Shown piece after piece: positions 34,130 through 42,729 of a stretch of 44,834 nucleotides of DNA. The translations under genes were made by a program, and so were the position numbers. The notes under the pieces were generated by a model. It saw nothing but the letters and a program-made list of their open reading frames with translations, was not told the DNA's origin and ran no database searches. Position 1 is the first letter of the stretch. Each line of letters begins with the position of its first letter. Source of the DNA: Candidatus Omnitrophota bacterium. Lineage in GTDB: Bacteria > Omnitrophota > Gorgyraeia > Zapsychrales > Fredricksoniimonadaceae. The stretch covers positions 1 to 44,834 of the forward strand of contig JAUSEK010000003.1 in the NCBI GenBank assembly GCA_030650275.1. Direction: 5' to 3'.

Positions 34130-35007
34130 ACCCATTTGGCTTCTTTGAGCAAAAATTCCATGACCTTGGCCGGCAAATTCTCCTGCTGTTCTGACCCGAT
34201 CTTTTCCTGTTTGGCGATCTCCTCCAGAATGAGATACACCTTCACGTCGCGTTCAACCATCGTCTGCAGTGATGCGGCGATCTCCGCTTCTTTTTTCTGG
34301 ATCTCCTCGTCCTTCATGCCCTGGCTTTTAAGCCGCTTGAGGGTCTCGTTCAAACGGTGCTGCAGCTGGCGCTGGACCAGGGACTGCGGCACCACGAGCC
34401 GGGCGTTCTTGATCAGGGCATCAATGACCTGGTTTTCCACGTCAACGCGGTTCTGGCGGTCTTTGTCCAGTTCCAGCTGGCGTGATAAGGCCTGCTTGAA
34501 ATCCTCCAAGTTCGGAAAACCCATGCCACGCGCGAACGCGTCGTCAATAACAATTTCGGCGCCGTCGCGGCCTTTCTTGAAAAATTCAAGGGTCTTGGTG
34601 ATATCTTCCTCGCTGACCTTGGAACTTTTGCGGGTCACCTTAATGCCCTTATAATGGCCGGGTTTCACCTCGGGACGGATGTCTAAAGTCGCTTTGAAAC
34701 TCAAGATGCCGTCCTTCAGGGCCACGTCGCTGATCTGGGGAAGGTCAATGGGGTTCAACTGATGCTGACCGATGCCTTCCTGATAGGCCTGGGGCACGAG
34801 TTTCTTGATGGTCTCTTCCTCGGCGAGTTTGCCGTGAGAATTGGCCAGGACCGCGCGCGGCACCTTGCCCGGGCGAAAGCCCCTGACCTTGGCGTATTTG
34901 CTGATCTCCTCGTAGACCTCGTCCATGGTCTTGCTGACCCGCTCACGGGGGACCTCAAATTTGACCTCACGTTTGAGCGTGTCGATCTTTTTGACATCTA
35001 CTTTCAT
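34099..35007 (-). CDS. tig: Trigger factor without PPIase domain
   Basis: 302 residues; a usual trigger factor has about 430. The N-terminal ribosome-binding domain is clear, with the GFRPGKVPRAVL signature at about residues 43-54. The chain then goes from TLDIRPEVKPGHYKGIKV directly into the helical C-terminal chaperone arms (DDAFARGMGFPNLEDFKQ...). The FKBP-type prolyl isomerase domain that normally lies in between is missing. The last about ten codons are formed by a palindrome. AAAGGAA lies eight bases before ATG 35007. It should still act as a nascent-chain chaperone; PPIase activity is predicted to be absent. Confidence 0.93.
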   Translation of the reverse strand: MKVDVKKIDTLKREVKFEVPRERVSKTMDEVYEEISKYAKVRGFRPGKVPRAVLANSHGKLAEEETIKKLVPQAYQEGIGQHQLNPIDLPQISDVALKDGILSFKATLDIRPEVKPGHYKGIKVTRKSSKVSEEDITKTLEFFKKGRDGAEIVIDDAFARGMGFPNLEDFKQALSRQLELDKDRQNRVDVENQVIDALIKNARLVVPQSLVQRQLQHRLNETLKRLKSQGMKDEEIQKKEAEIAASLQTMVERDVKVYLILEEIAKQEKIGSEQQENLPAKVMEFLLKEAKWVSDLPTQITS

Positions 35008-35030
35008 TAACGCGATTCCTTTCCATTAAT

Positions 35031-35058
35031 GTACGGGCACGGCATGCCGTGCCCCTAC
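35031..35058 (-). repeat. GTAGGGGC palindrome, copy D (lptB-tig gap)
   Basis: On the minus strand GTAGGGGCACGGC is complemented by GCCGTGCCCGTAC, a 9-bp GC stem flanked by GTA. The TAG at 35055-35057 is the stop codon of lptB. Confidence 0.75.
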
Positions 35059-35777
35059 ATAGTGAATTTCTCGCCCAAATAAATTTTCCGGGCTTTCTGG
35101 TCGTTGATCAGGTCCTGCGCCGTGCCGGAGATCAGGACCCTGCCGTCGGCAACCAGATACGCGCGGTCGGTGATGGACAGCGTCTCGCGCACGTTATGGT
35201 CGGTCAGCAAGATGCCTAAGCCCCGTTTTTTAAGGTCGCGGATGATCTCCTGCGCCTCGGCCACGACAATGGGATCAATGCCCGAGAACGGCTCATCCAA
35301 AAGCAAGAACGACGGGTTGGTGACCAAAGCGCGGGTGATCTCCAGACGCCGGCGTTCCCCGCCGGAAAGCGTGTAGGCCCTGGACCTGGCCAGATGCGAA
35401 ATGTTGAGTTCTTCCAGCAAGGACTCCAGACGGTTTTTGCGTTCCCTGGGACTCAAATGCAAGGTTTCCAGGACCGCCATGATGTTTTCCTCGACGGTCA
35501 GTTTGCGGAAGATGGAACTTTCCTGCGCCAGATACCCCATGCCCAGACGGCAGCGGTCATGGATGGGTTTTTTGGTGATGTCTTCCTGGTCAAAGACCAC
35601 CTGGCCTTCATCAGGATCGACGATCCCCACCACCATGTAAAAACTCGTGGTCTTGCCGGCGCCGTTGGGGCCCAAAAGGCCCACGATCTCGGAACGGCCG
35701 ACCGAAATGGTCAATCCGTCCACGACGCGCCGCCCCCCGTATGTCTTCACCAAATTTTTCGCTTCCAGTAAATGCAT
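35055..35777 (-). CDS. lptB: LPS export ABC transporter ATP-binding protein LptB
   Basis: 240 residues from ATG 35777 (MHLLEAKNLVKTYGG). Walker A GPNGAGKTT is at residues 36-44, the signature is LSGGERRR, Walker B is FLLLDEPFSGID and the switch His is in LLTDHNVRET. LptB energises LPS extraction by LptFG, whose genes are not here. An in-frame upstream ATG at 35834 would lie within the preceding gene and has no support. It starts five bases after the LptC/LptA-like gene, and its stop codon is in repeat copy D. Confidence 0.95.
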   Translation of the reverse strand: MHLLEAKNLVKTYGGRRVVDGLTISVGRSEIVGLLGPNGAGKTTSFYMVVGIVDPDEGQVVFDQEDITKKPIHDRCRLGMGYLAQESSIFRKLTVEENIMAVLETLHLSPRERKNRLESLLEELNISHLARSRAYTLSGGERRRLEITRALVTNPSFLLLDEPFSGIDPIVVAEAQEIIRDLKKRGLGILLTDHNVRETLSITDRAYLVADGRVLISGTAQDLINDQKARKIYLGEKFTM

Positions 35778-35781
35778 AAGG

Positions 35782-36645
35782 TCATTTTTCCATCTTGGGG
35801 AACAATCCTGATCCCTTATTGTCGCTGGTGTCAAATACCAGTTTGGGACGGCCGGTCATGATCAATTGCTGGTCATCGCCGTCATAAACCATTTCATCGG
35901 CGTAACTGGCATTGGTCCCCTGAATGACCTTCACATGGCCCGTGCAGATCACTTTCTTGATCTTCTTGGTCTTGTCGTCAAAATAAACCGTCATCTTGTC
36001 CGCGTACAGCTGGCGGCCCGTGGATGCCTCAACCGCCACCACGTTGACATTAAAAACCGCGACCATTTTCAGCTGGTCCATCTGCATGGGCCCGTCGCAG
36101 GTGATGGTCGCTGTCTGGTTGGGCGTGAGGTCCTTGGTCGTATTCAAAACCGCCTTGACGTCCTGGTCAATGGCGGCCTGTTTCAAATTCGGGTGCGCGG
36201 TCAGGCCTGTGCCGGTGATCACCCCCTGCTTGTCCACGATCTTGACCGGGTCCTTGGTCGTGATCAGGTCCTGATCGCGTTTCCAGTCCAGGGTATCGGT
36301 GGTCATCTGCGTGCCGCGCTCGGCGGTGATGACCACGTCGTCCTTCAGGTTGATGTCCCCGTTGATCTTGTTGATGGTGCCGGTCCTGGACTTGAGATTG
36401 ACCTTTTGCTTGTCAAACGCATTCGCGTCCACGTTGGTGATCTTTATTTTTTCATCGGAAATATCAGCTTTATCGCCATTGATCTCCCACGACTTTTTAC
36501 CGCCGGTGGTATAGCCGTTGAGATTAAACCCCTCCAATTGCTGGGTGGGCGCATCCTGATCCTGCGCCGGCGCATCCTCTGCAAACGCGGGGGCGTATGC
36601 CAGATAGCAGATCCCGAACGTTATCATGATCGTTTTAATGTTCAT
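35782..36645 (-). CDS. LptC-LptA-like periplasmic LPS transport protein (apparent fusion)
   Basis: 287 residues with a signal peptide (cleavage after AFA, residue 22). Residues about 40-160 look like LptC: GYTTGGKKSWEINGDKADI, then VITAERGTQMTTDTLDWKRD and VKIVDKQGVITGTGLTAHP. Residues about 160-280 look like the LptA/OstA beta-jellyroll: CDGPMQMDQ, ADKMTVYFDDKTKKIKKVIC and GHVKVIQGTNASYADEM. A continuous LptC-LptA bridge would guide LPS across the periplasm. It is placed between kdsC and lptB, as lptC-lptA are in E. coli. Confidence 0.8.
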   Translation of the reverse strand: MNIKTIMITFGICYLAYAPAFAEDAPAQDQDAPTQQLEGFNLNGYTTGGKKSWEINGDKADISDEKIKITNVDANAFDKQKVNLKSRTGTINKINGDINLKDDVVITAERGTQMTTDTLDWKRDQDLITTKDPVKIVDKQGVITGTGLTAHPNLKQAAIDQDVKAVLNTTKDLTPNQTATITCDGPMQMDQLKMVAVFNVNVVAVEASTGRQLYADKMTVYFDDKTKKIKKVICTGHVKVIQGTNASYADEMVYDGDDQQLIMTGRPKLVFDTSDNKGSGLFPKMEK

Positions 36646-37150
36646 ACAATTCAGGCCCCCACTTGCCCTGCGCCTTTAAGACCATTTCAATGACCTCACG
36701 GGCAGCGCCGTCTCCGCCGCGACGGGACGTGACATAATGCGCCGCCTGTTTGAGCTCGGGGGCGGCATTGGCCACAGCCACCCCGAAACCAACACGCTTG
36801 AGGACCACCAGGTCGGCCAGATCATCGCCGACAAAACACACTTCGCTGTCTGAGACCTTAAAATCCTGCAGCATCTGTTCATAAGCGCCGGTCTTCGGGT
36901 AAACGCCCGTGAACACTTTGTCGATCTTCAAATCCTCGGCGCGGTAGCGCACGACATCGGAAAGGCGGGCGGAAATGAGCACGGTCTTCAGGCCCGCCTT
37001 TTGGGCGAAAACAATGCCGAAACCATCCTGCACGTCAAACGCCTTGCTCTCAACGCCGTTGCTGTCAATGATGATCTTGCCGTCGGTCAAAACACCGTCC
37101 ACATCAAAAGCCAGGACCTTGATCTTCTTGAGCGCCTTGTCCGTGATCAT
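36635..37150 (-). CDS. kdsC: KDO-8-phosphate phosphatase
   Basis: 171 residues, HAD superfamily. The nucleophile motif FDVDGVLTDGKI (Asp16, Asp18) and the Lys/Asp motif CFVGDDLADLVVLKRVGFGVAVANA are clear. No cap domain, as expected for KdsC tetramers. It releases KDO from KDO-8-P. The start overlaps the kdsD stop by four bases and the end overlaps the LptC/A-like gene by 11. Confidence 0.94.
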   Translation of the reverse strand: MITDKALKKIKVLAFDVDGVLTDGKIIIDSNGVESKAFDVQDGFGIVFAQKAGLKTVLISARLSDVVRYRAEDLKIDKVFTGVYPKTGAYEQMLQDFKVSDSEVCFVGDDLADLVVLKRVGFGVAVANAAPELKQAAHYVTSRRGGDGAAREVIEMVLKAQGKWGPELYEH

Positions 37151-38103
37151 ACCAGCCCCGCCTTCAACAGGTCCTGCACATCCACCAAACCAACGAGTTT
37201 GGCCTTTTGGTCCACCACGGGCAATTCGTCGATCTTTTTGGTCTTCAAAATATCAAAGGCCTCGGCCGCCAGTTTATCTTTAACAATGGCTGTCGGTTTT
37301 TTGGTCATGAACAGCCCCACGGGCTTGGATAAAAGCGCGGGGTCTTCTTTCAAATGACGGCGCAGGTCCCCGTCCGTGAATATTCCCAGCAGCCGGTTTT
37401 GACCGTCGACAACACAGGCGGATCCGCAACGGGCCCTGGTGATGGCCAAGAGCACATCCTTGACCCTGGCCGACGGCTTGACCCTGACGTAATGCGTACC
37501 CGCGCGCATGATGTCCTCGACTTTTAAGAACAAACGCCGGCCCAAAGCGCCGCCGGGATGGTAAAAAGCGAAATCTTCCTTTTTAAACTTCCTGCGGTCG
37601 ATCAAACACGCGGCCAACGCATCCCCCATGGCCAGGGTCGCCGTGGTTGAAGCCATGGGCGCCAGGCCCAGCGGACATCCTTCTTCCTTCACGGAAACAT
37701 TGAGCACCACGTCGCTGTGGCGGGCCAGGGACGACCGGGGATTGCCGGTCAAAGCAATGGTCTTGGCCCCGATCTTCTTGACCAAAGGCAGGGTCCGCAC
37801 GCTCTCCTGGGTCTCCCCGCTTTGGGAAATGACAATGAACACATCGCGTTTGGTCACCTGCCCCAGATCACCGTGCACGGCCTCGGCGCTGTGCAGAAAA
37901 ACGCTGGGCGTGCCCGTGGAGGAGAAGGTGGCCGCGATCTTGCGGCCCACGATGCCGCTTTTGCCCATGCCACAAACGACCACACGGCCCTGGCATTTGG
38001 CCATCAGGTCCACGGCCGCGATGAAGTTCCTGTCCAAACGCCCGGCCAGCGCCTTGACGGCACGGGCCTCGATCTCTAAAACCTGTTTAGCGCGTTTAAG
38101 CAT
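37147..38103 (-). CDS. kdsD: Arabinose-5-phosphate isomerase
   Basis: 318 residues. The SIS domain (about 30-170; VVCGMGKSGIVGRKIAATFSSTGT, FIVISQSGETQESV) converts ribulose 5-P to arabinose 5-P. Two CBS domains follow (about 200-315). KpsF, GutQ and KdsD share this layout; its neighbours kdsC, kdsA and kdsB mark it as KdsD. It is preceded by a 27-bp inverted-repeat element. Confidence 0.94.
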   Translation of the reverse strand: MLKRAKQVLEIEARAVKALAGRLDRNFIAAVDLMAKCQGRVVVCGMGKSGIVGRKIAATFSSTGTPSVFLHSAEAVHGDLGQVTKRDVFIVISQSGETQESVRTLPLVKKIGAKTIALTGNPRSSLARHSDVVLNVSVKEEGCPLGLAPMASTTATLAMGDALAACLIDRRKFKKEDFAFYHPGGALGRRLFLKVEDIMRAGTHYVRVKPSARVKDVLLAITRARCGSACVVDGQNRLLGIFTDGDLRRHLKEDPALLSKPVGLFMTKKPTAIVKDKLAAEAFDILKTKKIDELPVVDQKAKLVGLVDVQDLLKAGLV

Positions 38104-38108
38104 ATTTT

Positions 38109-38179
38109 GAATTATAGGGACACAATACTTAATTCAACCATACATAACACAGGAATTAAGTTTTGTGTCCCCATAATTC
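38109..38179. repeat. Long inverted repeat (27-bp arms) between kdsA and kdsD
   Basis: GAATTATAGGGACACAATAC... (38109-38135) and its inverted copy at 38153-38179 match in 25 of 27 positions around a 17-base loop. The core GGGACACAATACTTAATTC resembles palindromes found near REP-associated tyrosine transposases in other bacteria. It fills the gap between the kdsA stop and the kdsD start. Confidence 0.75.
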
Positions 38180-38183
38180 CTGC

Positions 38184-39005
38184 TTACTTCTTAACTACTC
38201 GGTCAATATTAATTAAATCCTTGAGAAAATCTTCCAATTTATTAATTGGAAGCATATTCGGCCCGTCGGACAAGGCCTTGGCCGGATTCGAATGCGTCTC
38301 TAAAAAGATCCCATCAACACCGGCGGCAACGGCGCAGCGCGCCAATAACGGAATGTATTTGCTTTCCCCGCCCGAGGCATGGCCCAGACCGCCGGGATGC
38401 TGGACGCTGTGCGTGGCATCAAAGATGACCGGGTATCCTGTTTCGCGCATCACCGCCAAAGACCTGAAATCCGAGACCAGATTGTTATACCCGAAACTCA
38501 CCCCGCGCTCGGTGAGCAATAAATTCCGGTTGCCCGCCTCTTCCATTTTCTTGATAATGCCGGCCACGTCCCACGGCGCCAAAAATTGTCCCTTTTTAAC
38601 ATTGATGACCCTGCCTGTTTTGGCCGCGGCCACGATGAGATCCGTCTGGCGGCACAGGAACGCGGGGATCTGGATGATGTCCAAAATTTCAGCGGCCGGG
38701 CCGACCTGACCCATATCATGCACGTCGCTTAAAACCGGCACTCCGACCTTGGCCTTGATCTCCGCCAGGACCTTCAACCCTTCCCATAATCCGGGGCCGC
38801 GGAAAGACCTGATGGACGTGCGGTTGGCCTTGTCAAAGCTGGCCTTGAACACGAACGGCACTCTCAAACGCGACGTGATCTTTTTGATCCGCTCGGCGAT
38901 GGCCAACGCAGAAGCCCTGGACTCGATCACGCAGGGCCCGGCGATCAGCACGAACGGATGGCCTTTGCCGAATCTGACTTTACCTATTTTGATCTCTTTA
39001 ACCAT
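38184..39005 (-). CDS. kdsA: KDO-8-phosphate synthase
   Basis: 273 residues. Condenses arabinose 5-P and PEP. It has LIAGPCVIES, FKASFDKANRTSIRSFRGPG, SDVHDMGQ and FDATHSVQHPGG, all conserved in KdsA. It overlaps kdsB by eight bases. Confidence 0.96.
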   Translation of the reverse strand: MVKEIKIGKVRFGKGHPFVLIAGPCVIESRASALAIAERIKKITSRLRVPFVFKASFDKANRTSIRSFRGPGLWEGLKVLAEIKAKVGVPVLSDVHDMGQVGPAAEILDIIQIPAFLCRQTDLIVAAAKTGRVINVKKGQFLAPWDVAGIIKKMEEAGNRNLLLTERGVSFGYNNLVSDFRSLAVMRETGYPVIFDATHSVQHPGGLGHASGGESKYIPLLARCAVAAGVDGIFLETHSNPAKALSDGPNMLPINKLEDFLKDLINIDRVVKK

Positions 39006-39735
39006 GGCGCCTCAAAAATTCCTTCGCTGTTTTCAGGTCTTCGCGCGTGTCCACCGCGATCGATTCCGCCTTTGTCACGACGGTCTTGATGCGGGCACCG
39101 TTTTCCAAAGCGCGCAATTGTTCCAACTGCTCCGTGCTTTCCAAAATGGACTTGGGCCAGCGCGTGTACTGCAATAAAAATTCTTTACGGTACGCGTATA
39201 AGCCCAAATGTTTATACAGCTTCAGCTCTGCTGGCCTTTGCGCGTTGCGGTTATAAGGAATGGGCGCGCGCGAAAAATACAGCGCGTATCCGGCCGCGTC
39301 CAGGACGCATTTGACGACATTGGGATCCGTGAAGTCCCTCTCGTCGGTGATCACCTTGACCACCGTGCCCATCTGGCACGAAGGATCGTTCTTTAAAGCC
39401 AAAACCAAAGCATCAATGGCGGCCGGGTCAACCAACGGCTCGTCCCCCTGGATATTGACGACGATGTCTACATCCAGGTCTTTGACCACTTCGGCGATGC
39501 GGTCCGAACCCGACGGATGCCGGGGATCGGTCATCACCGCCTTGGCCCCGAACGCGCGGGCCGCGTTCAAAACCTCGGCGTGGTCGCAGGCAATGAGCAC
39601 ATCGTCCAGCTGACAGCATTGCTTGGCCCGTTTCCAGACATGCGCGATCATAGGCGCGCCGTTGATGAGCGCCAAAACCTTGGCCGGAAAACGCGTGGAC
39701 GCAAAACGCGCGGGAATAACTCCTAATGTCTTCAT
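38998..39735 (-). CDS. kdsB: CMP-KDO synthetase
   Basis: 245 residues. Activates KDO as CMP-KDO. The N-terminal VIPARFASTRFPAKVLALI nucleotide-binding loop and NIQGDEPLVDP are characteristic. It overlaps the heptose kinase gene by four bases (ATGA). Confidence 0.96.
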   Translation of the reverse strand: MKTLGVIPARFASTRFPAKVLALINGAPMIAHVWKRAKQCCQLDDVLIACDHAEVLNAARAFGAKAVMTDPRHPSGSDRIAEVVKDLDVDIVVNIQGDEPLVDPAAIDALVLALKNDPSCQMGTVVKVITDERDFTDPNVVKCVLDAAGYALYFSRAPIPYNRNAQRPAELKLYKHLGLYAYRKEFLLQYTRWPKSILESTEQLEQLRALENGARIKTVVTKAESIAVDTREDLKTAKEFLRRHG

Positions 39736-40769
39736 GGATGGTCCAGGGCTGCCTTTAACTCGTCCAACCCGACAGCCACGGCCCCCATTTTACCGACGAC
39801 GATGCCGGCGGCGTGATTGGCGATGTCCGCGGCCCGGCGCTGATCAGCCCCGGCCGCCAAACACAAAGCAAAAACGGAAATGACCGTGTCCCCGGCGCCG
39901 GAAACGTCATAGACCTCCTGGGCGCGCGTGGCGATGGGGAACGGCGGCTTGCCCCGCTCAAAAACGTACATCCCATGCTCGCCTAAAGTGACGAGCAGGG
40001 ACCCAATGCCCAGATAGGCCAATAAGCCGCGGCCATTGCTTTCAATATCTTCCTTGGTGTCGAGGCGCGTCGAACGGATGCCGTAACGCTTGCGCGTCTC
40101 TTCGGGGATAATGCTCAAAGCGGTCTCGGTCTCTTTCTTGTTGGGCGTGATGCACGTCACCCGGCCGTAACCGCGCAGGTCCTCAAGCTTGGGATCCACA
40201 ACCACGGGAATTTTATGTTCCCCCGCCAAACTGCGCACGGCGCTCAAAAGCCCGGCGTCAACGGTCCCCTTGCCGTAATCGGAAATGATCACGGCGTCAA
40301 ATTTGGAAAAATTCCGGCGGATGAACGGGATGATCTTGGCCGCCTTGAGCTTGTCGTCCTTGAGGTCCAGGCGGGTCTCACGGTCCAAACGCACCACCTG
40401 CTGATGCCGGGCAATGATCCGGGTCTTAAAAATGGTGTCCATGTGTCCATCGGCAAAAATGCCGGCGGTGGTGATCTTGCGGCGTTCCAATTCTTTTTTC
40501 AGGATGCCGCCTTCAGCGTCTTTCCCGATCTTGCCCACCAGGGTGACTTGCGCGCCCAAACTGCGCAAATTATTGGCCACGTTGGCAGCGCCCCCCAGCG
40601 TAAAAAACGATTCCTCCTGCAAAACCACGGGCACCGGGGCTTCCGGGGAAATGCGGCTGACGCTGCCCTTGATGTACCGGTCAAGGACCACGTCGCCGAC
40701 CACCAAAAGCCGCCTGGTCTTGAACTTGGCTATTATATTATTATAAGTAGTGGCCATAAAACCGGTCAT
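39732..40769 (-). CDS. rfaE1: D-glycero-beta-D-manno-heptose-7-phosphate kinase (RfaE1/HldE N-domain type)
   Basis: 345 residues of the PfkB/ribokinase fold. N-terminal VVGDVVLDRYIKGSVSRISPEAPVPV, GGAANVANNLRSLGA and the catalytic DVSGAGDTVISVFA are visible. It matches the kinase half of HldE without the nucleotidyltransferase half, which must be encoded elsewhere. It makes heptose-1,7-bisphosphate for the LPS core. ATG 40757 is an alternative start. Confidence 0.93.
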   Translation of the reverse strand: MTGFMATTYNNIIAKFKTRRLLVVGDVVLDRYIKGSVSRISPEAPVPVVLQEESFFTLGGAANVANNLRSLGAQVTLVGKIGKDAEGGILKKELERRKITTAGIFADGHMDTIFKTRIIARHQQVVRLDRETRLDLKDDKLKAAKIIPFIRRNFSKFDAVIISDYGKGTVDAGLLSAVRSLAGEHKIPVVVDPKLEDLRGYGRVTCITPNKKETETALSIIPEETRKRYGIRSTRLDTKEDIESNGRGLLAYLGIGSLLVTLGEHGMYVFERGKPPFPIATRAQEVYDVSGAGDTVISVFALCLAAGADQRRAADIANHAAGIVVGKMGAVAVGLDELKAALDHP

Positions 40770-40790
40770 TTTAGCATAGTTTGCAAGGGG

Positions 40791-41810
40791 TTACCAATAA
40801 AAAATACCCTGGCTGTCCCTGCGCAGGATGTCTTCCACCAGGTCCAGGACCTTGTCCACGGTGATGGGATCGGTTGAGAGAAAAAACCCTTTGGGCCCCA
40901 ACGGCTTCCAACGTTTAGGGTTAATGCCGGGCTGATCGCGTAGAAATAAGGAAATAACGAAAGTCCCCACCCCCGCGGCCAGATGCACAGGGCCCGAGTC
41001 ATTGGAGATCAAAAGCCGGCAGCGGCTCAACAGGGCTACACTTTGGGCCACGCTCGTGCGTCCGGTCAAGTCCGCCACCGGCTTGGGGCATAGGCGTAAT
41101 ATCTCTGCGGCGATGGCCGTGGTTTGGGGCCCTCCGATCAAAACGATCTTAAGATCATAGCGGTCCGTCAAACGGCTGATCAAACCCGCGAAGGACGCGG
41201 CCGGCCAGCATTTGGCCGGGTCGCTGGCGCCTGGATGAATGGCGATCAACTCCCCGGCCCGTATGCCCTGGCTGTTGAGCCAATCCAAAACCCAGGTCTC
41301 CGCATCCTTGCGCACAGGCACCAGCATGCCCAAAGCATCTTCGGTCTCCGTGGGAATGCCGACCCCCTTTAAAACGTCCAAACAATATTCGCTTTCATGT
41401 TTTTCACCCAAATGCCGGACATCTTTTAAAGGGTGTGTGAGCAAAAATCCCATTTTGTCGTTGCGGTAACCAATGCGCGCCAGCACTCCGGCCAAAAAAC
41501 ACGCGAAGTTATAACGGCGTTTGGTATGCAGAATAAAAACGGTGTCAAAATTCCCGCGGCGGATCTCCCGCGCTAAACGCAAAGCTCCGAGCACGCCTTT
41601 GTGCCGTCCCGCGCGATCGTCCACCAAGACCTCGTTGAGATAAGGGTTGCCAGTGACCAGGTCCTTTGTCGCCGGTGTCACGAGGATGGAAATGTACGCC
41701 GCCGGATACGCCCTGCGCAGGGCCTTGATGAACGGTGTGGTCAACACCACATCCCCGATACGGTCGGTGCGCACGACCAGGATCCTAGAGAAATTTATTT
41801 TGGATGACAT
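40791..41810 (-). CDS. GT9 heptosyltransferase
   Basis: 339 residues from ATG 41810. ADP-heptose:LPS heptosyltransferase family (GT9, GT-B fold). N-terminal ILVVRTDRIGDVVLTTPFI and the C-terminal donor-site stretch LISNDSGPVHLAAGVGTFVISLF are hallmarks. Three such genes run in series, with a fourth cut at the window edge, so each probably adds one residue of the inner core. It overlaps the next gene by 26 bases. Which heptose it adds cannot be told. Confidence 0.9.
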   Translation of the reverse strand: MSSKINFSRILVVRTDRIGDVVLTTPFIKALRRAYPAAYISILVTPATKDLVTGNPYLNEVLVDDRAGRHKGVLGALRLAREIRRGNFDTVFILHTKRRYNFACFLAGVLARIGYRNDKMGFLLTHPLKDVRHLGEKHESEYCLDVLKGVGIPTETEDALGMLVPVRKDAETWVLDWLNSQGIRAGELIAIHPGASDPAKCWPAASFAGLISRLTDRYDLKIVLIGGPQTTAIAAEILRLCPKPVADLTGRTSVAQSVALLSRCRLLISNDSGPVHLAAGVGTFVISLFLRDQPGINPKRWKPLGPKGFFLSTDPITVDKVLDLVEDILRRDSQGIFYW

Positions 41811-42729
41811 CAATGACGTCCTGTGCCTGAATAGCCGCCATGCATTGATGCGGCGCACGGCTCCTGGGGTTTAAACAACGCGGGCAAGACCCGTTGCGGC
41901 GGATGACAACGGACTTAGGGTCCCGCGGACCGCTTTTTGTGTGATCCGTGGGCCCGAACAGGGCGATCACCGGCACGCCGAAATAACAGGCGATGTGCAT
42001 GGCCCCGCTGTCATGGGCCACAACGAAGGCGGCCCTGCCTAAAACAAAGGCGAGCTCCCGAAGGTCCATCTGTCCAACCAGGGACAGCGACGGGTTTTTC
42101 ATGCGCCGGCGCATGCCTTCAATGAGCTCTGTTTCCGCCGCACCGCCGGTGAAAACCACGGCCATGCCCTTGGCCGCGATGAAATCCGCGACCTCAACAA
42201 AACCATCCGCTGTCCAGCGTTTAGCGGAATCCGCGGCGCTGGGTGCTATCACGACGAATTTGCCCTTGGGCAAAACATCGCCGGCCAATGGCTTGGGCAC
42301 AATGGCCGTGCGCGGGACATTTTCATCTGAAAAATGATGGACCGTGCGCAAACGGTCCAAATGTTTTCGGCTCATATGCTCCCGCGAAGGCATTTGCAGC
42401 GGGGTGCGCACGCGGGCGTTCAATACAAAAGGTAAAATGGTGTTGCGCAGATCAACGATGAGGTCAAAGCGTTCGCGGCGCAAGGCCAAAAACCAGCGGC
42501 ATTGGTCCGGCCACGACATATGCTTGTCGTAAACGATCACGCGCAGACGGGGATTGCCCCCCAGAAGGGTCACGGCCTTGGGGCCGACGATAACATGAAC
42601 ACGCGCTGACGGAAAATCACGGCACAGCACATCAAGGACCGGACAGGACGCGACCACGTCCCCGATATTTGAGTGAGAAAAGACCAGGATATTTTTAACT
42701 GAAGATAGTTCCAAGGGCTTTCCAGACAT
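41785..42729 (-). CDS. GT9 glycosyltransferase, probable heptosyltransferase
   Basis: 314 residues. It has the GT9 features ILVFSHSNIGDVVASCPVL and VAHDSGAMHIACYFGVPVIALFGPTDHTKSGP. The C terminus carries GSCPRCLNPRSRAPHQCM, a Cys-x2-Cys...Cys group. From ATG 42729 it overlaps the upstream gene by 35 bases; a later TTG near the conserved start is possible. Confidence 0.88.
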   Translation of the reverse strand: MSGKPLELSSVKNILVFSHSNIGDVVASCPVLDVLCRDFPSARVHVIVGPKAVTLLGGNPRLRVIVYDKHMSWPDQCRWFLALRRERFDLIVDLRNTILPFVLNARVRTPLQMPSREHMSRKHLDRLRTVHHFSDENVPRTAIVPKPLAGDVLPKGKFVVIAPSAADSAKRWTADGFVEVADFIAAKGMAVVFTGGAAETELIEGMRRRMKNPSLSLVGQMDLRELAFVLGRAAFVVAHDSGAMHIACYFGVPVIALFGPTDHTKSGPRDPKSVVIRRNGSCPRCLNPRSRAPHQCMAAIQAQDVIDVIQNKFL

